Source of the DNA: CAYSLA01 sp964431685
Lineage (GTDB): Bacteria; Armatimonadota; UBA5829
DNA: 43,105 nt
Direction: 5' to 3'
Assembly: GCA_964431685.1 (NCBI GenBank)
Contig: CAYSLA010000009.1
Location: 1 to 43,105 of the forward strand
In this document: piece by piece, positions 17,497 to 26,071 of the stretch
How the letters are laid out: every line of letters begins with the position of its first letter
Position numbering within the stretch: position 1 is the first letter of the stretch
Translations under genes and position numbers: made by a program
The notes under the pieces: generated by a model
Told to the model about the DNA's origin: nothing
Seen by the model: the letters and a program-made list of their open reading frames with translations, nothing else
Database searches by the model: none

Positions 17497-18555
17497 CTAG
17501 ACTTTGGCCGGTTTTCTTTTCCGCGAATGTCCAGCGGTGGTTGACACCACACGCCCGATGGACTCTATGCGCATCCGCATACACCCGTGGCATAGCTCCG
17601 GGTCTTCGGAGATGCATCGTTTGTTGGGATATATCTCGTAGTTCTCGCGATACTTGAGAGGGGTGTAGTTGGGCATAACGACGTCCGCTCCCGCCTCAAG
17701 CGCCATTTCCCTACCGAGCTCTTCTATGGATCCGATAGCAGTGGTGGCGGGAAGGAGTGCGTCGCGGGTGACGATCCGTGCCAGGGCTACCATCTTGAGC
17801 GTCATCTGCACCGTCCCGGTCGGGCACTCAGCGTACGGAGTCTCGGGATGCGGTATAAACGGCCCAATGCCCGCCATGTCCGGCTGGAAATCGCGGAAGA
17901 ACTCAATGTCATCGGCCATGTTTTCAATCGTCTGACCCGGCATACCAACCATGCACCCTGCTCCGGTCTGATATCCGAGCTCGCGAAGCCATCTAAGACA
18001 CTGCATTCTAGCGTCAAAGTCAGTGTCGGGGTGCAGTTTCTTAAACAGCTCTCTGCTTGCCGTCTCGTGGCGCAGTAGGTACCTGTCGGCGCCGGCCTCT
18101 TTCCACAGCTTGTAGTCTTCGTATGGCCTCTCCCCAACGCACAAAGTGATCGCCATGTCGGCCCCGGCCTTGATCCGGCGGACGATATCCGCTATCATCT
18201 CTCCGCTGTAGTGCGGATCTTCACCGGACTGCAGCACGACCGTATGGATGTCTTTCTTGGCGAGGTTAAGTGCTGTTTCTACTATCTCATCGGGTGACAT
18301 TCGATAGCGAGTCACCTTGCTGTTCGGGGCACGAAGCCCGCAGTAGTTGCAGCTCTTGCGACAGACGTTCGAGAACTCGATGAGCCCCCGGACGTGGACG
18401 TCATCGCCGCACAGTTCTTGCCGAACGGCACTGGCCGTGGCGATCAGCCGATCGATGTCCGCCTCGTCCTGAAGAGACAGCAGTTCGATTATCTCCGCAC
18501 GTGTCAGGTCGCCGGTAGTGCGGCATTTCCCCAGTAGTTGGTCGATATTGCTCAT
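17497..18555 (-). CDS. hydE: [FeFe]-hydrogenase maturase HydE (radical SAM)
   Basis: 352-residue radical-SAM enzyme that takes part, with HydG and HydF, in building the 2Fe subcluster of [FeFe]-hydrogenase. The SAM cluster motif CX3CX2C is at C65, C69 and C72 (CRKSCNYCGL). A second C-terminal trio CX7CX2C at about C314, C322 and C325 matches the accessory cluster site known in Thermotoga HydE. Other typical blocks: VVLQSGEDP, GACMVGMPGQT as GAGCMVGMPGQ, and GIGPFIPHPETP. The start ATG overlaps the hydG stop by 4 bp (ATGA), so the two are translationally coupled. No hydF or hydrogenase subunit gene is in the window. Confidence 0.94.
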   Translation of the reverse strand: MSNIDQLLGKCRTTGDLTRAEIIELLSLQDEADIDRLIATASAVRQELCGDDVHVRGLIEFSNVCRKSCNYCGLRAPNSKVTRYRMSPDEIVETALNLAKKDIHTVVLQSGEDPHYSGEMIADIVRRIKAGADMAITLCVGERPYEDYKLWKEAGADRYLLRHETASRELFKKLHPDTDFDARMQCLRWLRELGYQTGAGCMVGMPGQTIENMADDIEFFRDFQPDMAGIGPFIPHPETPYAECPTGTVQMTLKMVALARIVTRDALLPATTAIGSIEELGREMALEAGADVVMPNYTPLKYRENYEIYPNKRCISEDPELCHGCMRMRIESIGRVVSTTAGHSRKRKPAKV

Positions 18556-19961
18556 ACGTATACGTCCCGTTCCCCTTGGTCGATCTTGCTCAGAAGCTCG
18601 GATGTACGCGCCCTGAGTTTTGGAGAGAGCTCAGCGAGTGATTCGCTTATCAAGCGTTCACCTTCCGCGCGGGTCTGCGGATCGGCGTAGTCGATGAGAT
18701 ACTCTTTGAGCGAGAGAAGCGCATTCGGTCCGCACATGTGCTGGATGTCGCCGTGCTTTGCGAGGCCCATGAAGTGCTCACCAGTCCGTCCGGCTCTGTA
18801 ACAGGCAGTGCAGAAGCTGGGGATGTAGTTGCCCTCCGCCAGTTCATACAGCACTTCAGAGAGTGAGCGCGAATCTCCAATCGAGAACTGCTCGGTCTCA
18901 GGTTTGTGGGCCTGGGCGTCGTGATATCCGCCTGGCGAAGTACGCGAACCGGCGCTGACCTGGCTTACTCCCAGCGCAATAAGCTCCTTTCGGAACTCAG
19001 CCCGCTCCCTGGTTGACAGGATGATGCCCGTGTAGGGCACTGCCAGGCGGAAACACGCGACAATCCGCCGCATATCGTCGTCGGTCACCGCGCGAGGCGG
19101 TCTGTTTGCCGCGGGAGCGTTGAGGGCCGGCTCGAGGCGTGGAACTGAGATCGTGTGCGGTCCGACGCCATAGGTGCTATCCAGATACTGAGCGTGCATC
19201 AGTGTGGCCATGACCTCGTATCTGTAGTCAGTCAGACCGAAAAGCGCCCCGACTCCGACGTCGTCGATGCCTGCTTCCATAGCTCGACTGGGAGCAAGAA
19301 GCCTCCAGAGATAGTCCGATTTCGGGCCGGAGGGATGCATAACCTTGTATGTATCCAGATGATACGTTTCCTGGAAGCACTGGTATGTGCCAATGCCGCA
19401 CGCCTTCAGCCGCTTGAAGTCGTCCACGGACAACGGAGCGCAGTTGACATTGACTCTCCGGATGCTGGCGTTGCCCAACTTCACGGCATACACGGCCTCC
19501 ACCGACTTCTCAATGTAGTCGATGCCGGAGAGTGTCGGGTGCTCACCGGCCACGAGGAGAATTCGCTTGTGACCCTCGGACAAGAGTATCTCAATCTCGC
19601 GCTTGATCTCGTCGGGCGTCAGAACGCGCCTCACGAGGTCCTTGTTATCCTTCCTGAATCCGCAGTACAGGCAGTTGTTGGCGCAAACGTTGCTCACGTA
19701 GAGGGGAGCAAAGAAGACGATGCGACGGCCATATATCTTGTTCTTTACATGCAGCGCCGCGTCGTATATGCCCGCTAGAACCTCTGGATCGTCAGCCTGC
19801 AGCAGCACTGCCAGCTCGTCAAGCTCCAGCCCGTTGGCTTGCCTTGCCTTGGCGACAATATCGTTGGCCCTCTGCTTGTCCGCGTTCTTTCCGGTCTCGA
19901 GCAGCGAGACAATCTTCTCGTCATCTATGAATCCGACAGCGTTCTCAGTCAAACTGGACAT
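18552..19961 (-). CDS. hydG: [FeFe]-hydrogenase maturase HydG (tyrosine lyase)
   Basis: 469-residue radical-SAM enzyme that cleaves tyrosine to p-cresol and dehydroglycine and makes the CO/CN ligands of the H-cluster. The SAM motif CANNCLYC lies at C93, C97 and C100. The C-terminal cluster motif CX2CX22C lies at C384, C387 and C410, with the spacing that separates HydG from thiamine ThiH (ThiH lacks the X22 arrangement). The start ATG 19961 has AGAGGT 6 nt upstream; the longer open frame adds 27 unrelated residues. TAACC-AGA-GGTTA, a small palindrome, overlaps that ribosome site. A weak promoter (TTGAAT, 18 bp, TGTAAA) lies further upstream on the same strand. Confidence 0.95.
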   Translation of the reverse strand: MSSLTENAVGFIDDEKIVSLLETGKNADKQRANDIVAKARQANGLELDELAVLLQADDPEVLAGIYDAALHVKNKIYGRRIVFFAPLYVSNVCANNCLYCGFRKDNKDLVRRVLTPDEIKREIEILLSEGHKRILLVAGEHPTLSGIDYIEKSVEAVYAVKLGNASIRRVNVNCAPLSVDDFKRLKACGIGTYQCFQETYHLDTYKVMHPSGPKSDYLWRLLAPSRAMEAGIDDVGVGALFGLTDYRYEVMATLMHAQYLDSTYGVGPHTISVPRLEPALNAPAANRPPRAVTDDDMRRIVACFRLAVPYTGIILSTRERAEFRKELIALGVSQVSAGSRTSPGGYHDAQAHKPETEQFSIGDSRSLSEVLYELAEGNYIPSFCTACYRAGRTGEHFMGLAKHGDIQHMCGPNALLSLKEYLIDYADPQTRAEGERLISESLAELSPKLRARTSELLSKIDQGERDVYV

Positions 19962-20148
19962 AACTAACCTCTGGTTATCTAGACCGAACCCACGCAGGAT
20001 GTCTGCAAGCGATGGCTCTCTGCTCGACGGACGTATCCTCAAGTCGCAGTCCCGGCAGCATTTTACACTGTGTCCATGTTAGCACATTCAACCGGCAGAA
20101 GGAAAAGAACGGGCGACTGTTCAAACTATACTGGTGAGGTGAGTGCGG

Positions 20149-22179
20149 ATGCAGTCTTTCAATTGGTTAAGTGAGTCTCTGCTGGAGCATCAGTCGGAAA
20201 GCAGTATGGTGCGCGAAGACGAGCTCTCGGCCGCTTGCGCGTGGATGGACGCCTTGCTGGAGGGCGTAGACTCCCATACGGAAGAGTGGGTTGATGGCTG
20301 GATTGACGGCAACCGGTTGTTCGGATTTGTGTGTGGCGATGAGGACTCAGAGGAGTTGCTGGGCAGAGCTAAGCGTCAAGCTACGACTCCTGTTTCCGCC
20401 GACGGCAAAGCTTCCTGTCAACTGACGTGGCAGGACGCCCGCACAGGACTTCGCGTCACCTGTGACCTCAAGCGATACGAGTGTTTTCCGGCCCTGGAAT
20501 GGTTGGTTACGCTCAGCAATGATAGTCGCCAGGATACGCCTCTGATTACGGATGTCGATGCTCTGCGGTTGCGTCTGCGCCGCGGCGCAGACGTGGGAGA
20601 CTTTGTGGTTCACGGAGCGAGCGGCGGGCGCAGCAAACGGGACGATCTGATGCCGTTTTCCGTGCCCGTTCCGTCGGATAATCCCAATTCGCATTTGATC
20701 TCGTTTGACGGTGGGTTTCCTTCCAGCAACGTCTACCTCCCGTTCTTCAACTTCGAGGCCCCGGGTGAGCGGGGTATAGTACTCGGGATAGGCTGGTCGG
20801 GGCACTGGAAGTCCACCGCCGCGGCCGTCGACGATGATCTCTGTGTTTCGGCGTCACTGGGTGAGGTGAGTATGGTCTTGAGACCCGGCGAGAGTGTTCG
20901 CTTGCCGAAAATGCTGGCGCTAATATGGAAAGGGCGGAGGCTGCACGGTCAGAATGTCTTCCGAAGACTGCTGCACACAGAGTATGTTCCTGGGCTGTTT
21001 GGAGAACCGCAAAGACCGTTGGTATCCATTAACGTGGGCTTCACTCACCATGGATACGGCAGGTTTCTTGAGGACGCCGACGAAAAGAATGTGCTCTCGC
21101 TGGTAGAGCCATCCGCGAAGCTTGGCGCTGAGCTTGTCACGATCGATGCCGGATGGTATGACTGTGAGGGTGATTGGTCTCATCCGTCGTCTTACTGGCG
21201 CCACGACCGCAACAGGTATCCCGAGGGGTTTGCGCGCATTTTCGAACAATTGGACGCGCGCAAGATGATACTTGGATTGTGGTTTGCGCCGGAGTGGGGG
21301 ATCGAAGACCTGGAAGAGTTCGCGGAGCATCCGGAATGGGCAGTCGACGGTTTTCTTCAGATGAGTAATCCGGAAGCCAGGGAACTATTCTTGTCAAGGG
21401 TCGATGACTACGCCGAGAACCAGGGGCTTAGTTGCTTTCGACAGGACATGTTGGGGCGCTATGACGATGAGGAGCCCGACCGAGCTGGTATGTCGGAGCT
21501 TGCCAATATCGACGGACTGTATGAGTGCTGGAAGCAGATATCAAGGCGTCACCCAGGTATCGTGATGGAAGGCTGTTGCGGAGGAGGACAGAGAATAGAC
21601 TTGCAGACGCTCTCTTTCTTTCATTGGCACCAAAAATCAGACCGGTGGTTCGATCCTGAGAGCGACCAGTGCGGCCTGTACGGCTCCAGTCTGTTCCTTC
21701 CCGGTGGCGTGATCAATATCCCGACTAAGGCAACGGATGACTACGGCGCGTGGTCGAGCTTTGCCGGACAACTGTGCCTCGCGTGGCACCCTGTCGATGT
21801 GGATTTTCCATCACGTGAGGCAGCAAGACAGGTGGATCGTTACAAGCGGATTCGCAACTTGCTTTCCGGCGATTTCTACCCGCTGACTTCGTGCTCTCTC
21901 GACTCGGAATGGATGGGGTATCAGTTCCACCGGCACGATCTGGACAAAGGGTTCGCACTCGTTTTCCGACGGGCCGGAGTAGCTGCAGCGCCTTGCCCAG
22001 CCAGTACCAGTTTCATTCTGAGGCTCCGGGGCCTGACTCCCGGGAGCACATATTCGACCACATTCGAGCGAAGCGGAAAGATCCTCGACCTGACATGCGC
22101 GAAACTCGCGGAGGGGGTGGAGCTTATAATGCGGAACGCTCCTTGCGCCGAGATGGTGATCTACGAGCGAAACCGTTAG
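20149..22179 (+). CDS. Glycoside hydrolase family 36, probable alpha-galactosidase
   Basis: 676-residue retaining glycosidase. An N-terminal beta-supersandwich (to about 300) precedes a TIM barrel with LVTIDAGWYDCEGDWSH and PEGF, then CFRQDM (likely nucleophile D433). MEGCCGGGQR and QKSDRWFDPESD (likely acid/base D498) follow, with a C-terminal beta domain. These are the melibiase/raffinose-type GH36 landmarks; substrate preference within the family is not readable. No signal peptide, so it acts in the cytoplasm on imported galactosides. The ATG 20149 has GAGGTGA at 6 nt; GTG 20143 is an unlikely alternative. Divergent from hydG; upstream of a GH4 glycosidase. No sugar transporter is in the window. 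Confidence 0.87.
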   Translation: MQSFNWLSESLLEHQSESSMVREDELSAACAWMDALLEGVDSHTEEWVDGWIDGNRLFGFVCGDEDSEELLGRAKRQATTPVSADGKASCQLTWQDARTGLRVTCDLKRYECFPALEWLVTLSNDSRQDTPLITDVDALRLRLRRGADVGDFVVHGASGGRSKRDDLMPFSVPVPSDNPNSHLISFDGGFPSSNVYLPFFNFEAPGERGIVLGIGWSGHWKSTAAAVDDDLCVSASLGEVSMVLRPGESVRLPKMLALIWKGRRLHGQNVFRRLLHTEYVPGLFGEPQRPLVSINVGFTHHGYGRFLEDADEKNVLSLVEPSAKLGAELVTIDAGWYDCEGDWSHPSSYWRHDRNRYPEGFARIFEQLDARKMILGLWFAPEWGIEDLEEFAEHPEWAVDGFLQMSNPEARELFLSRVDDYAENQGLSCFRQDMLGRYDDEEPDRAGMSELANIDGLYECWKQISRRHPGIVMEGCCGGGQRIDLQTLSFFHWHQKSDRWFDPESDQCGLYGSSLFLPGGVINIPTKATDDYGAWSSFAGQLCLAWHPVDVDFPSREAARQVDRYKRIRNLLSGDFYPLTSCSLDSEWMGYQFHRHDLDKGFALVFRRAGVAAAPCPASTSFILRLRGLTPGSTYSTTFERSGKILDLTCAKLAEGVELIMRNAPCAEMVIYERNR

Positions 22180-22317
22180 CGATAATCCCCGCAACCCTAC
22201 CTGTTTATGGCCGTCATACAGTTGATAATATCAAACACGCCCTGTCTTCTGGTATGAATACAATGAGGGTGAACAATCCTCGCAAGCGTTGATTGAAACA
22301 GGGAGGTGCTAATAAGC

Positions 22318-22482
22318 ATGCAATGTAAGTGTGGAAGGACAATTCAGAATGTGCCGGACCGACTGCGAGATTTGGCTCAATGGGTCTGCTGGGAGTGTGG
22401 AAGCGCTCACAAGGGCGATCGAGGTGACACCTCGACGATTCTCTCAGCGGTCATATCGAGCAGAGCCCGCCGACTGGGCTAG
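22318..22482 (+). CDS. 54-residue Cys-rich (zinc-ribbon-like) microprotein
   Basis: A short gene with GGGAGGTG 8-9 nt before its ATG. It begins MQCKCGRTIQNVPDRLRDLA and has C3-x-C5-G and C24-x2-C27-G (WVCWECG), i.e. two Cys pairs 18 residues apart, which is the layout of a small zinc ribbon. The tail is polar and ends SSRARRLG. Two Cys-Gly knuckles plus the ribosome site argue that it is real; an overlapping 92-codon frame has neither. Function unknown: it could be a regulator or adaptor for the flanking galactosidase genes, judged only by position. Confidence 0.55.
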   Translation: MQCKCGRTIQNVPDRLRDLAQWVCWECGSAHKGDRGDTSTILSAVISSRARRLG

Positions 22483-22503
22483 AGACTTCTTCGAATCACA
22501 GTC

Positions 22504-22546
22504 TATATACGTGTCCCGCTGGTGTATCCGGCGGGACACGTATGTA
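22504..22546. repeat. Long hairpin after the microgene
   Basis: TACGTGTCCCGC (22508-22519) and GCGGGACACGTA (22531-22542) are perfect 12-bp arms around an 11-nt loop. Pairing extends four more positions outward, one of them G-T. There is no T-run on either side, so a classical intrinsic terminator is doubtful; an mRNA 3'-end stabiliser or protein-binding site is possible. Confidence 0.6.
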
Positions 22547-22748
22547 TGTGCCGGCACGAATACCCAGGTCTGCAAGCTCCCGACTGCACCATCTCCCGGT
22601 CTTCGCTGACCGCGTCCCTGGCCGCCGATCTGCCATCTGACGCGAACACACTTCTGGATTTCGTGCCTCTGGTTGTGAGATAATTAGAGTCCCATATTCG
22701 GTGTCTGGAATGCCGGACGGGGGTTGGCAGGATTTCGGGGGAGGTTAT

Positions 22749-24185
22749 ATGACGAAGATAGTTATGATCGGCGCGGGAAGCGCTGGGTTCTGCAGAATCC
22801 TGGTGCAGGATATATTATCGGTTTGTGGACACGAGGACATACACATCGCACTCACGGACGTGGATGCGGAACGCCTTGAGACTACGTTCAAGGTAATGAA
22901 CCGTATCAAAGAGCAGAACGGCCTCAGGTGTACTTTTTCGGCCTCGACGGACAGGCGTGAGTGCCTCAAAGACGCGGGCTTCGCCATATCAATGATTCAG
23001 GTGGGTGGGCTGGAACCATACCAGACGGACATTTCGATTCCGCTCAAATACGGCGTAGATCAGTGTGTTGGCGACACTGTTGGGCCTGGAGGGGTTTTCC
23101 GAGGACTGCGTCACGTGCCTGCGCTTCTTGCCATGCTTGACGACATGCAGGAACTGTGCCCCGACATCATATTTATGAACTACGCCAACCCTATGGCTAT
23201 ATGCTCCTGGGCTATGCAGAAAACGTACCCCAAAGTGCTATCCGTCGGATTGTGTCACGGTGTTCAGCACACAACCAACATGCTCTGCCAGTGGTTGGGC
23301 ATCGCGGCGCAGGAGGTGGATGTTGTCACGGCAGGTATCAACCATATGGCCTGGTTCCTGAAGTTCTCGCATCAGGGGGTTGACCTGTATCCCGCAATCT
23401 GTGAAAGGCTACGAGACGACGGCCCGATCGAGGGCGAGGAATACCGTTTTGAGATGATGAAGGCCTCGGGATACTTCATGACCGAAAGCCCGGGGCACTT
23501 GTCGGAATACCTTCCGTACTTCCGGACTCGCCGGGAGATACAGGACTTGTTCGGTGGTGCGGGATTCTCGGGTGAGACCGGTGCGTATCTGCGAATGTGC
23601 CAGCAAGGCTTCGAATACTACAATCAGCAGATGGCCAACTACGCCGCTGGAAAGGAACGTGTGCCTTTTGCCCTGGGGGAGACTTCGGTTGAGTATGCCG
23701 CTGACATAATACAGGCGAGAGTGACGGGTGCGCCGTTCAGATTCGCCGGCAATGTTCTCAACAAGGGCTACATCACAAATCTGCCGTACGATTGCTGCGT
23801 CGAAGTGCCGGTCTTCGTTGATCGGGACGGATTGCACGGTTCATTTGTCGGTGAGTTGCCTCCACAATGTGCGGCCCTGAACCAGTCGAACATATCAATG
23901 CAGGAACTGGCTGTTAAGGCCGCAATTGAGGGGGATAGAGAAGCAGCTTTCCACGCAGTAATGCTAGACCCGTTAACGGCGGCTGTGCTTGCTCCGCACG
24001 AGATTCGGAATATGGTAGAGGAAATGTTTGAGGCGCAGTCCGAGTGGCTGCCCCAGTTCCGAGGCAAGGTAAACTCTTCGCCTTGCGCCAGCATCGGAAG
24101 GCTGCCTACTGGGGCGACCAGCCGACAGAAGACAAGCAGCCTTCAGCGTGTAATAGGCCACTACGACAAGAAGGAATCTGAATAA
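22749..24185 (+). CDS. Glycoside hydrolase family 4 (alpha-galactosidase-like)
   Basis: 478-residue NAD(+)- and metal-dependent glycosidase that works by oxidation-elimination at C3. Seen: the NAD loop GAGSAGF near the N-terminus, NYANPMAI, the metal-binding Cys in LCHGVQHTTN (C169) and His in GINHMAWF (H199). The CHG motif is the one associated with alpha-galactosidase/alpha-glucuronidase-type GH4 members, against CNxP in phospho-beta-glucosidases, so alpha-galactosidase (MelA-like) is likely but not certain. The ATG 22749 has GGGGGAGG upstream; the longer frame to 22701 lacks this. It lies in the same orientation as GH36, which hydrolyses similar bonds by a different mechanism. Confidence 0.87.
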   Translation: MTKIVMIGAGSAGFCRILVQDILSVCGHEDIHIALTDVDAERLETTFKVMNRIKEQNGLRCTFSASTDRRECLKDAGFAISMIQVGGLEPYQTDISIPLKYGVDQCVGDTVGPGGVFRGLRHVPALLAMLDDMQELCPDIIFMNYANPMAICSWAMQKTYPKVLSVGLCHGVQHTTNMLCQWLGIAAQEVDVVTAGINHMAWFLKFSHQGVDLYPAICERLRDDGPIEGEEYRFEMMKASGYFMTESPGHLSEYLPYFRTRREIQDLFGGAGFSGETGAYLRMCQQGFEYYNQQMANYAAGKERVPFALGETSVEYAADIIQARVTGAPFRFAGNVLNKGYITNLPYDCCVEVPVFVDRDGLHGSFVGELPPQCAALNQSNISMQELAVKAAIEGDREAAFHAVMLDPLTAAVLAPHEIRNMVEEMFEAQSEWLPQFRGKVNSSPCASIGRLPTGATSRQKTSSLQRVIGHYDKKESE

Positions 24186-24270
24186 CAGGGACAAGCAGTC
24201 GGCTCAGGCACGTTTCGCGCCTCTCAGTCGGTGGTATAAACTAGTTGTGCTGCGCATGCTCTGGTTATGA

Positions 24271-24290
24271 CCGGGGGATCAGCTCCCCGG
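24271..24290. repeat. GC-rich stem-loop in the leader of the PEP-CTERM gene
   Basis: CCGGGG (24271-24276) pairs with CCCCGG (24285-24290) around an 8-nt loop, 22 bp before the AAGGAG ribosome site of the next gene. No T-run follows. It may be an untranslated-leader structure or a weak terminator for GH4. I compared it with the c-di-GMP riboswitch often seen before such genes and it does not match. Confidence 0.4.
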
Positions 24291-24326
24291 CCTGGCTAAG
24301 CGTGGCCGACTAAGGAGACCGATGAG

Positions 24327-25028
24327 ATGAGAAATGCGACAATGTGTGTTGCGCTGCTGTGTTTCGCTTTGGGTTTGTGTTCAGGTGTTGCGGGAGATGA
24401 TTTGTACTCTCCGCCCTGGACCAGGGGAATTCAAGGTGCGACCAACCAGCAATGGACGTTCAGCACGAGTGCCATCTATGCTCTGCCTGAGATCAAATAC
24501 AACCCGTACGGGCAGCCTTACGCGGATGTTCTGATGCCGGCAAGCCGGTGGTTCGACATGACGTTCGTTGTGCCTAACATGCGGGGGATATGGGCAATGA
24601 CGGCCTGCTGTCCCGGAATGGATATGCACATTCCTGTGTGCCCGGACATGCCAGCCGGATCGACTGTTGAGACGTGGATACAGGTGACCTACGCGGTCAA
24701 CAACCAGATGCTGTACGGAAAACCAACAATAGAGTTCGGGTCGCCTGCCACGCTTGAGGACGAGGCATTCTATACAGTAGTGACCACGCCGCCGACCCTT
24801 TTCCCAAACAGTTGGTGTTTGTGGAGATCGAAGTGGAGCGTCACCCCGGTGGATGGACGGATCAGTTTCAGGCTTGACCACGACCCAAATCTGCGCGCCG
24901 CGATCGATCAGGTTGTAGTGGACACGCTATGTGTCCCGAAAGATGTGGTGCCGGAGCCTTCCGGGCTGATTGCGCTGACTTCGGGACTGGCTGCGGCTGC
25001 GGTGTTTCGACGGTCGCGAGCAAGCTGA
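24327..25028 (+). CDS. Exported PEP-CTERM protein
   Basis: 233 residues with both ends diagnostic. A signal peptide (TMCVALLCFALGLCSG) lies at the N-terminus. At the C-terminus, VPEPSGLIALTSGL leads into a short hydrophobic helix and a basic tail (FRRSRAS). This is the PEP-CTERM sorting signal cut by an exosortase, so the protein is likely processed at the membrane and placed on the cell surface or in extracellular matrix. The mature part (about 180 residues) is Cys- and aromatic-containing, probably beta-rich, and not recognised. AAGGAG precedes the ATG by 9 nt. No exosortase (EpsH/XrtA) gene is in the window, so one is expected elsewhere. Confidence 0.85.
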   Translation: MRNATMCVALLCFALGLCSGVAGDDLYSPPWTRGIQGATNQQWTFSTSAIYALPEIKYNPYGQPYADVLMPASRWFDMTFVVPNMRGIWAMTACCPGMDMHIPVCPDMPAGSTVETWIQVTYAVNNQMLYGKPTIEFGSPATLEDEAFYTVVTTPPTLFPNSWCLWRSKWSVTPVDGRISFRLDHDPNLRAAIDQVVVDTLCVPKDVVPEPSGLIALTSGLAAAAVFRRSRAS

Positions 25029-25119
25029 TCGGCGAACGCGCCCGTGCCGCTAGATTGCAGAATGCAGGGCCGGTGTGTCATAATCGGCTCGAGTATAATC
25101 ACGCCTACGGAGGAATCAG

Positions 25120-26013
25120 TTGTCATCAAGGAAGTTGGGATTCATCGGTCTGGGAATTATGGGGCGCGCCATGGCGGAGAACCTGCTGAAATCTGGTTCT
25201 TCGGTCACGGTTTACAATCGCACAAGGGCACGGGCGGAGGAGATGAAGTCGCTTGGAGCCCGTGTAGCGGATACTGCCGCCGATGCCGCACGGGGAAGTG
25301 ACGTCGTTATCAGCATGGTCAGTGATCCGGCTGCGGTTCGCGATGTCATTCTTGGCCATGGTGGCGCGGTCGAGGGGCTGGGGCAGGGCGCGGTATTGAT
25401 AGACTGCAGCACCATAGATCCCAAGACCACCATGGAAGTGTCCGAAGCGGCAAGGAGCAGGGGCGCAAGCTTCCTCGATGCGCCGGTTACGGGCAGTAAG
25501 ATCGGTGCGGAAAAGGGCGAGCTGATCATGATTGTTGGCGGCACACCGGAACTCATCGCTTCGGTACAGGACGTCTTCGACGTGATCAGCAAGAAGGTAG
25601 TGATCGCCGGACCGACGGGCAGCGGTGTCTGGATGAAACTCTGCTTCAACACCCTGGTAGGACAGATGATAGTTGGAATCTCGCAGGCTGTTGTTACCGC
25701 GAAGGCCGCAGGGCTTGACCCTCGCGTGTTCCTGGATTTGGTTATGTCCGGGGCGATCCAGTCACCGTTCTACGCATGGAAGGGCGGATGCATACTTGAT
25801 CGGGACTTCTCGACGAACTTCTCCACCAAGCTGATGCGAAAGGACGCTGATCTGGCAATAGGGGCTGCCAGAGATCTCGGCATTCCCCTGATAGCTACTG
25901 AATCTGTACGAGATGCGTTGGATCGCGCCATAGAAGCCGGTTACGGCGAAGACGATATGTGTTCGTACGCCCGAGTTCTCGAGCAGCTTGCGGGAGTCGA
26001 AGCAAAGGACTGA
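25120..26013 (+). CDS. Beta-hydroxyacid dehydrogenase (3-hydroxyisobutyrate/tartronate-semialdehyde reductase family)
   Basis: 297-residue NAD(P)-dependent enzyme interconverting a beta- or gamma-hydroxy acid and its semialdehyde. Seen: nucleotide loop GFIGLGIMG, substrate motif DAPVTGSKIGAEKGEL (about 120-135; usually DAPVSGG) and catalytic Lys 173 in GVWMKLCFN. The exact substrate (hydroxyisobutyrate, tartronate semialdehyde, succinic semialdehyde) cannot be told from sequence. It starts at TTG 25120 with GGAGGA 5 nt upstream; a TATAAT (25094-25099) without a good -35 box precedes it. Follows the PEP-CTERM gene by 91 bp. Confidence 0.88.
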   Translation: MSSRKLGFIGLGIMGRAMAENLLKSGSSVTVYNRTRARAEEMKSLGARVADTAADAARGSDVVISMVSDPAAVRDVILGHGGAVEGLGQGAVLIDCSTIDPKTTMEVSEAARSRGASFLDAPVTGSKIGAEKGELIMIVGGTPELIASVQDVFDVISKKVVIAGPTGSGVWMKLCFNTLVGQMIVGISQAVVTAKAAGLDPRVFLDLVMSGAIQSPFYAWKGGCILDRDFSTNFSTKLMRKDADLAIGAARDLGIPLIATESVRDALDRAIEAGYGEDDMCSYARVLEQLAGVEAKD

Positions 26014-26071
26014 TCGGAATGTGCCGCTCCGAGTCGCCTTGGGGTGGCACACTGCACACATTGATCGTGAC

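Larger units (their letters stand above)
22180..22748. other. 569-bp interval between GH36 and GH4: palindrome, microgene, hairpin
   Basis: This interval holds a perfect inverted repeat TTGATA-A-TATCAA (22222-22234, possible operator), a 54-codon gene with a strong ribosome site (22318-22482) and a long hairpin (22504-22546). The remaining 200 bp before the GH4 start have only a weak GATAAT (22679-22684) as promoter candidate. I see nothing else in it. Confidence 0.6.

Noticed and set aside
22331..22609. 92-codon frame overlapping the microgene
   Set aside because: It lacks a ribosome site, runs through the long hairpin and shows no motif; the 54-codon frame with two Cys pairs is better supported.
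24186..24326. Possible riboswitch before the PEP-CTERM gene
   Set aside because: There is a stem-loop, but not the conserved GGCAAACC / GCAAAGCC parts of the c-di-GMP class; no other class fits by eye.
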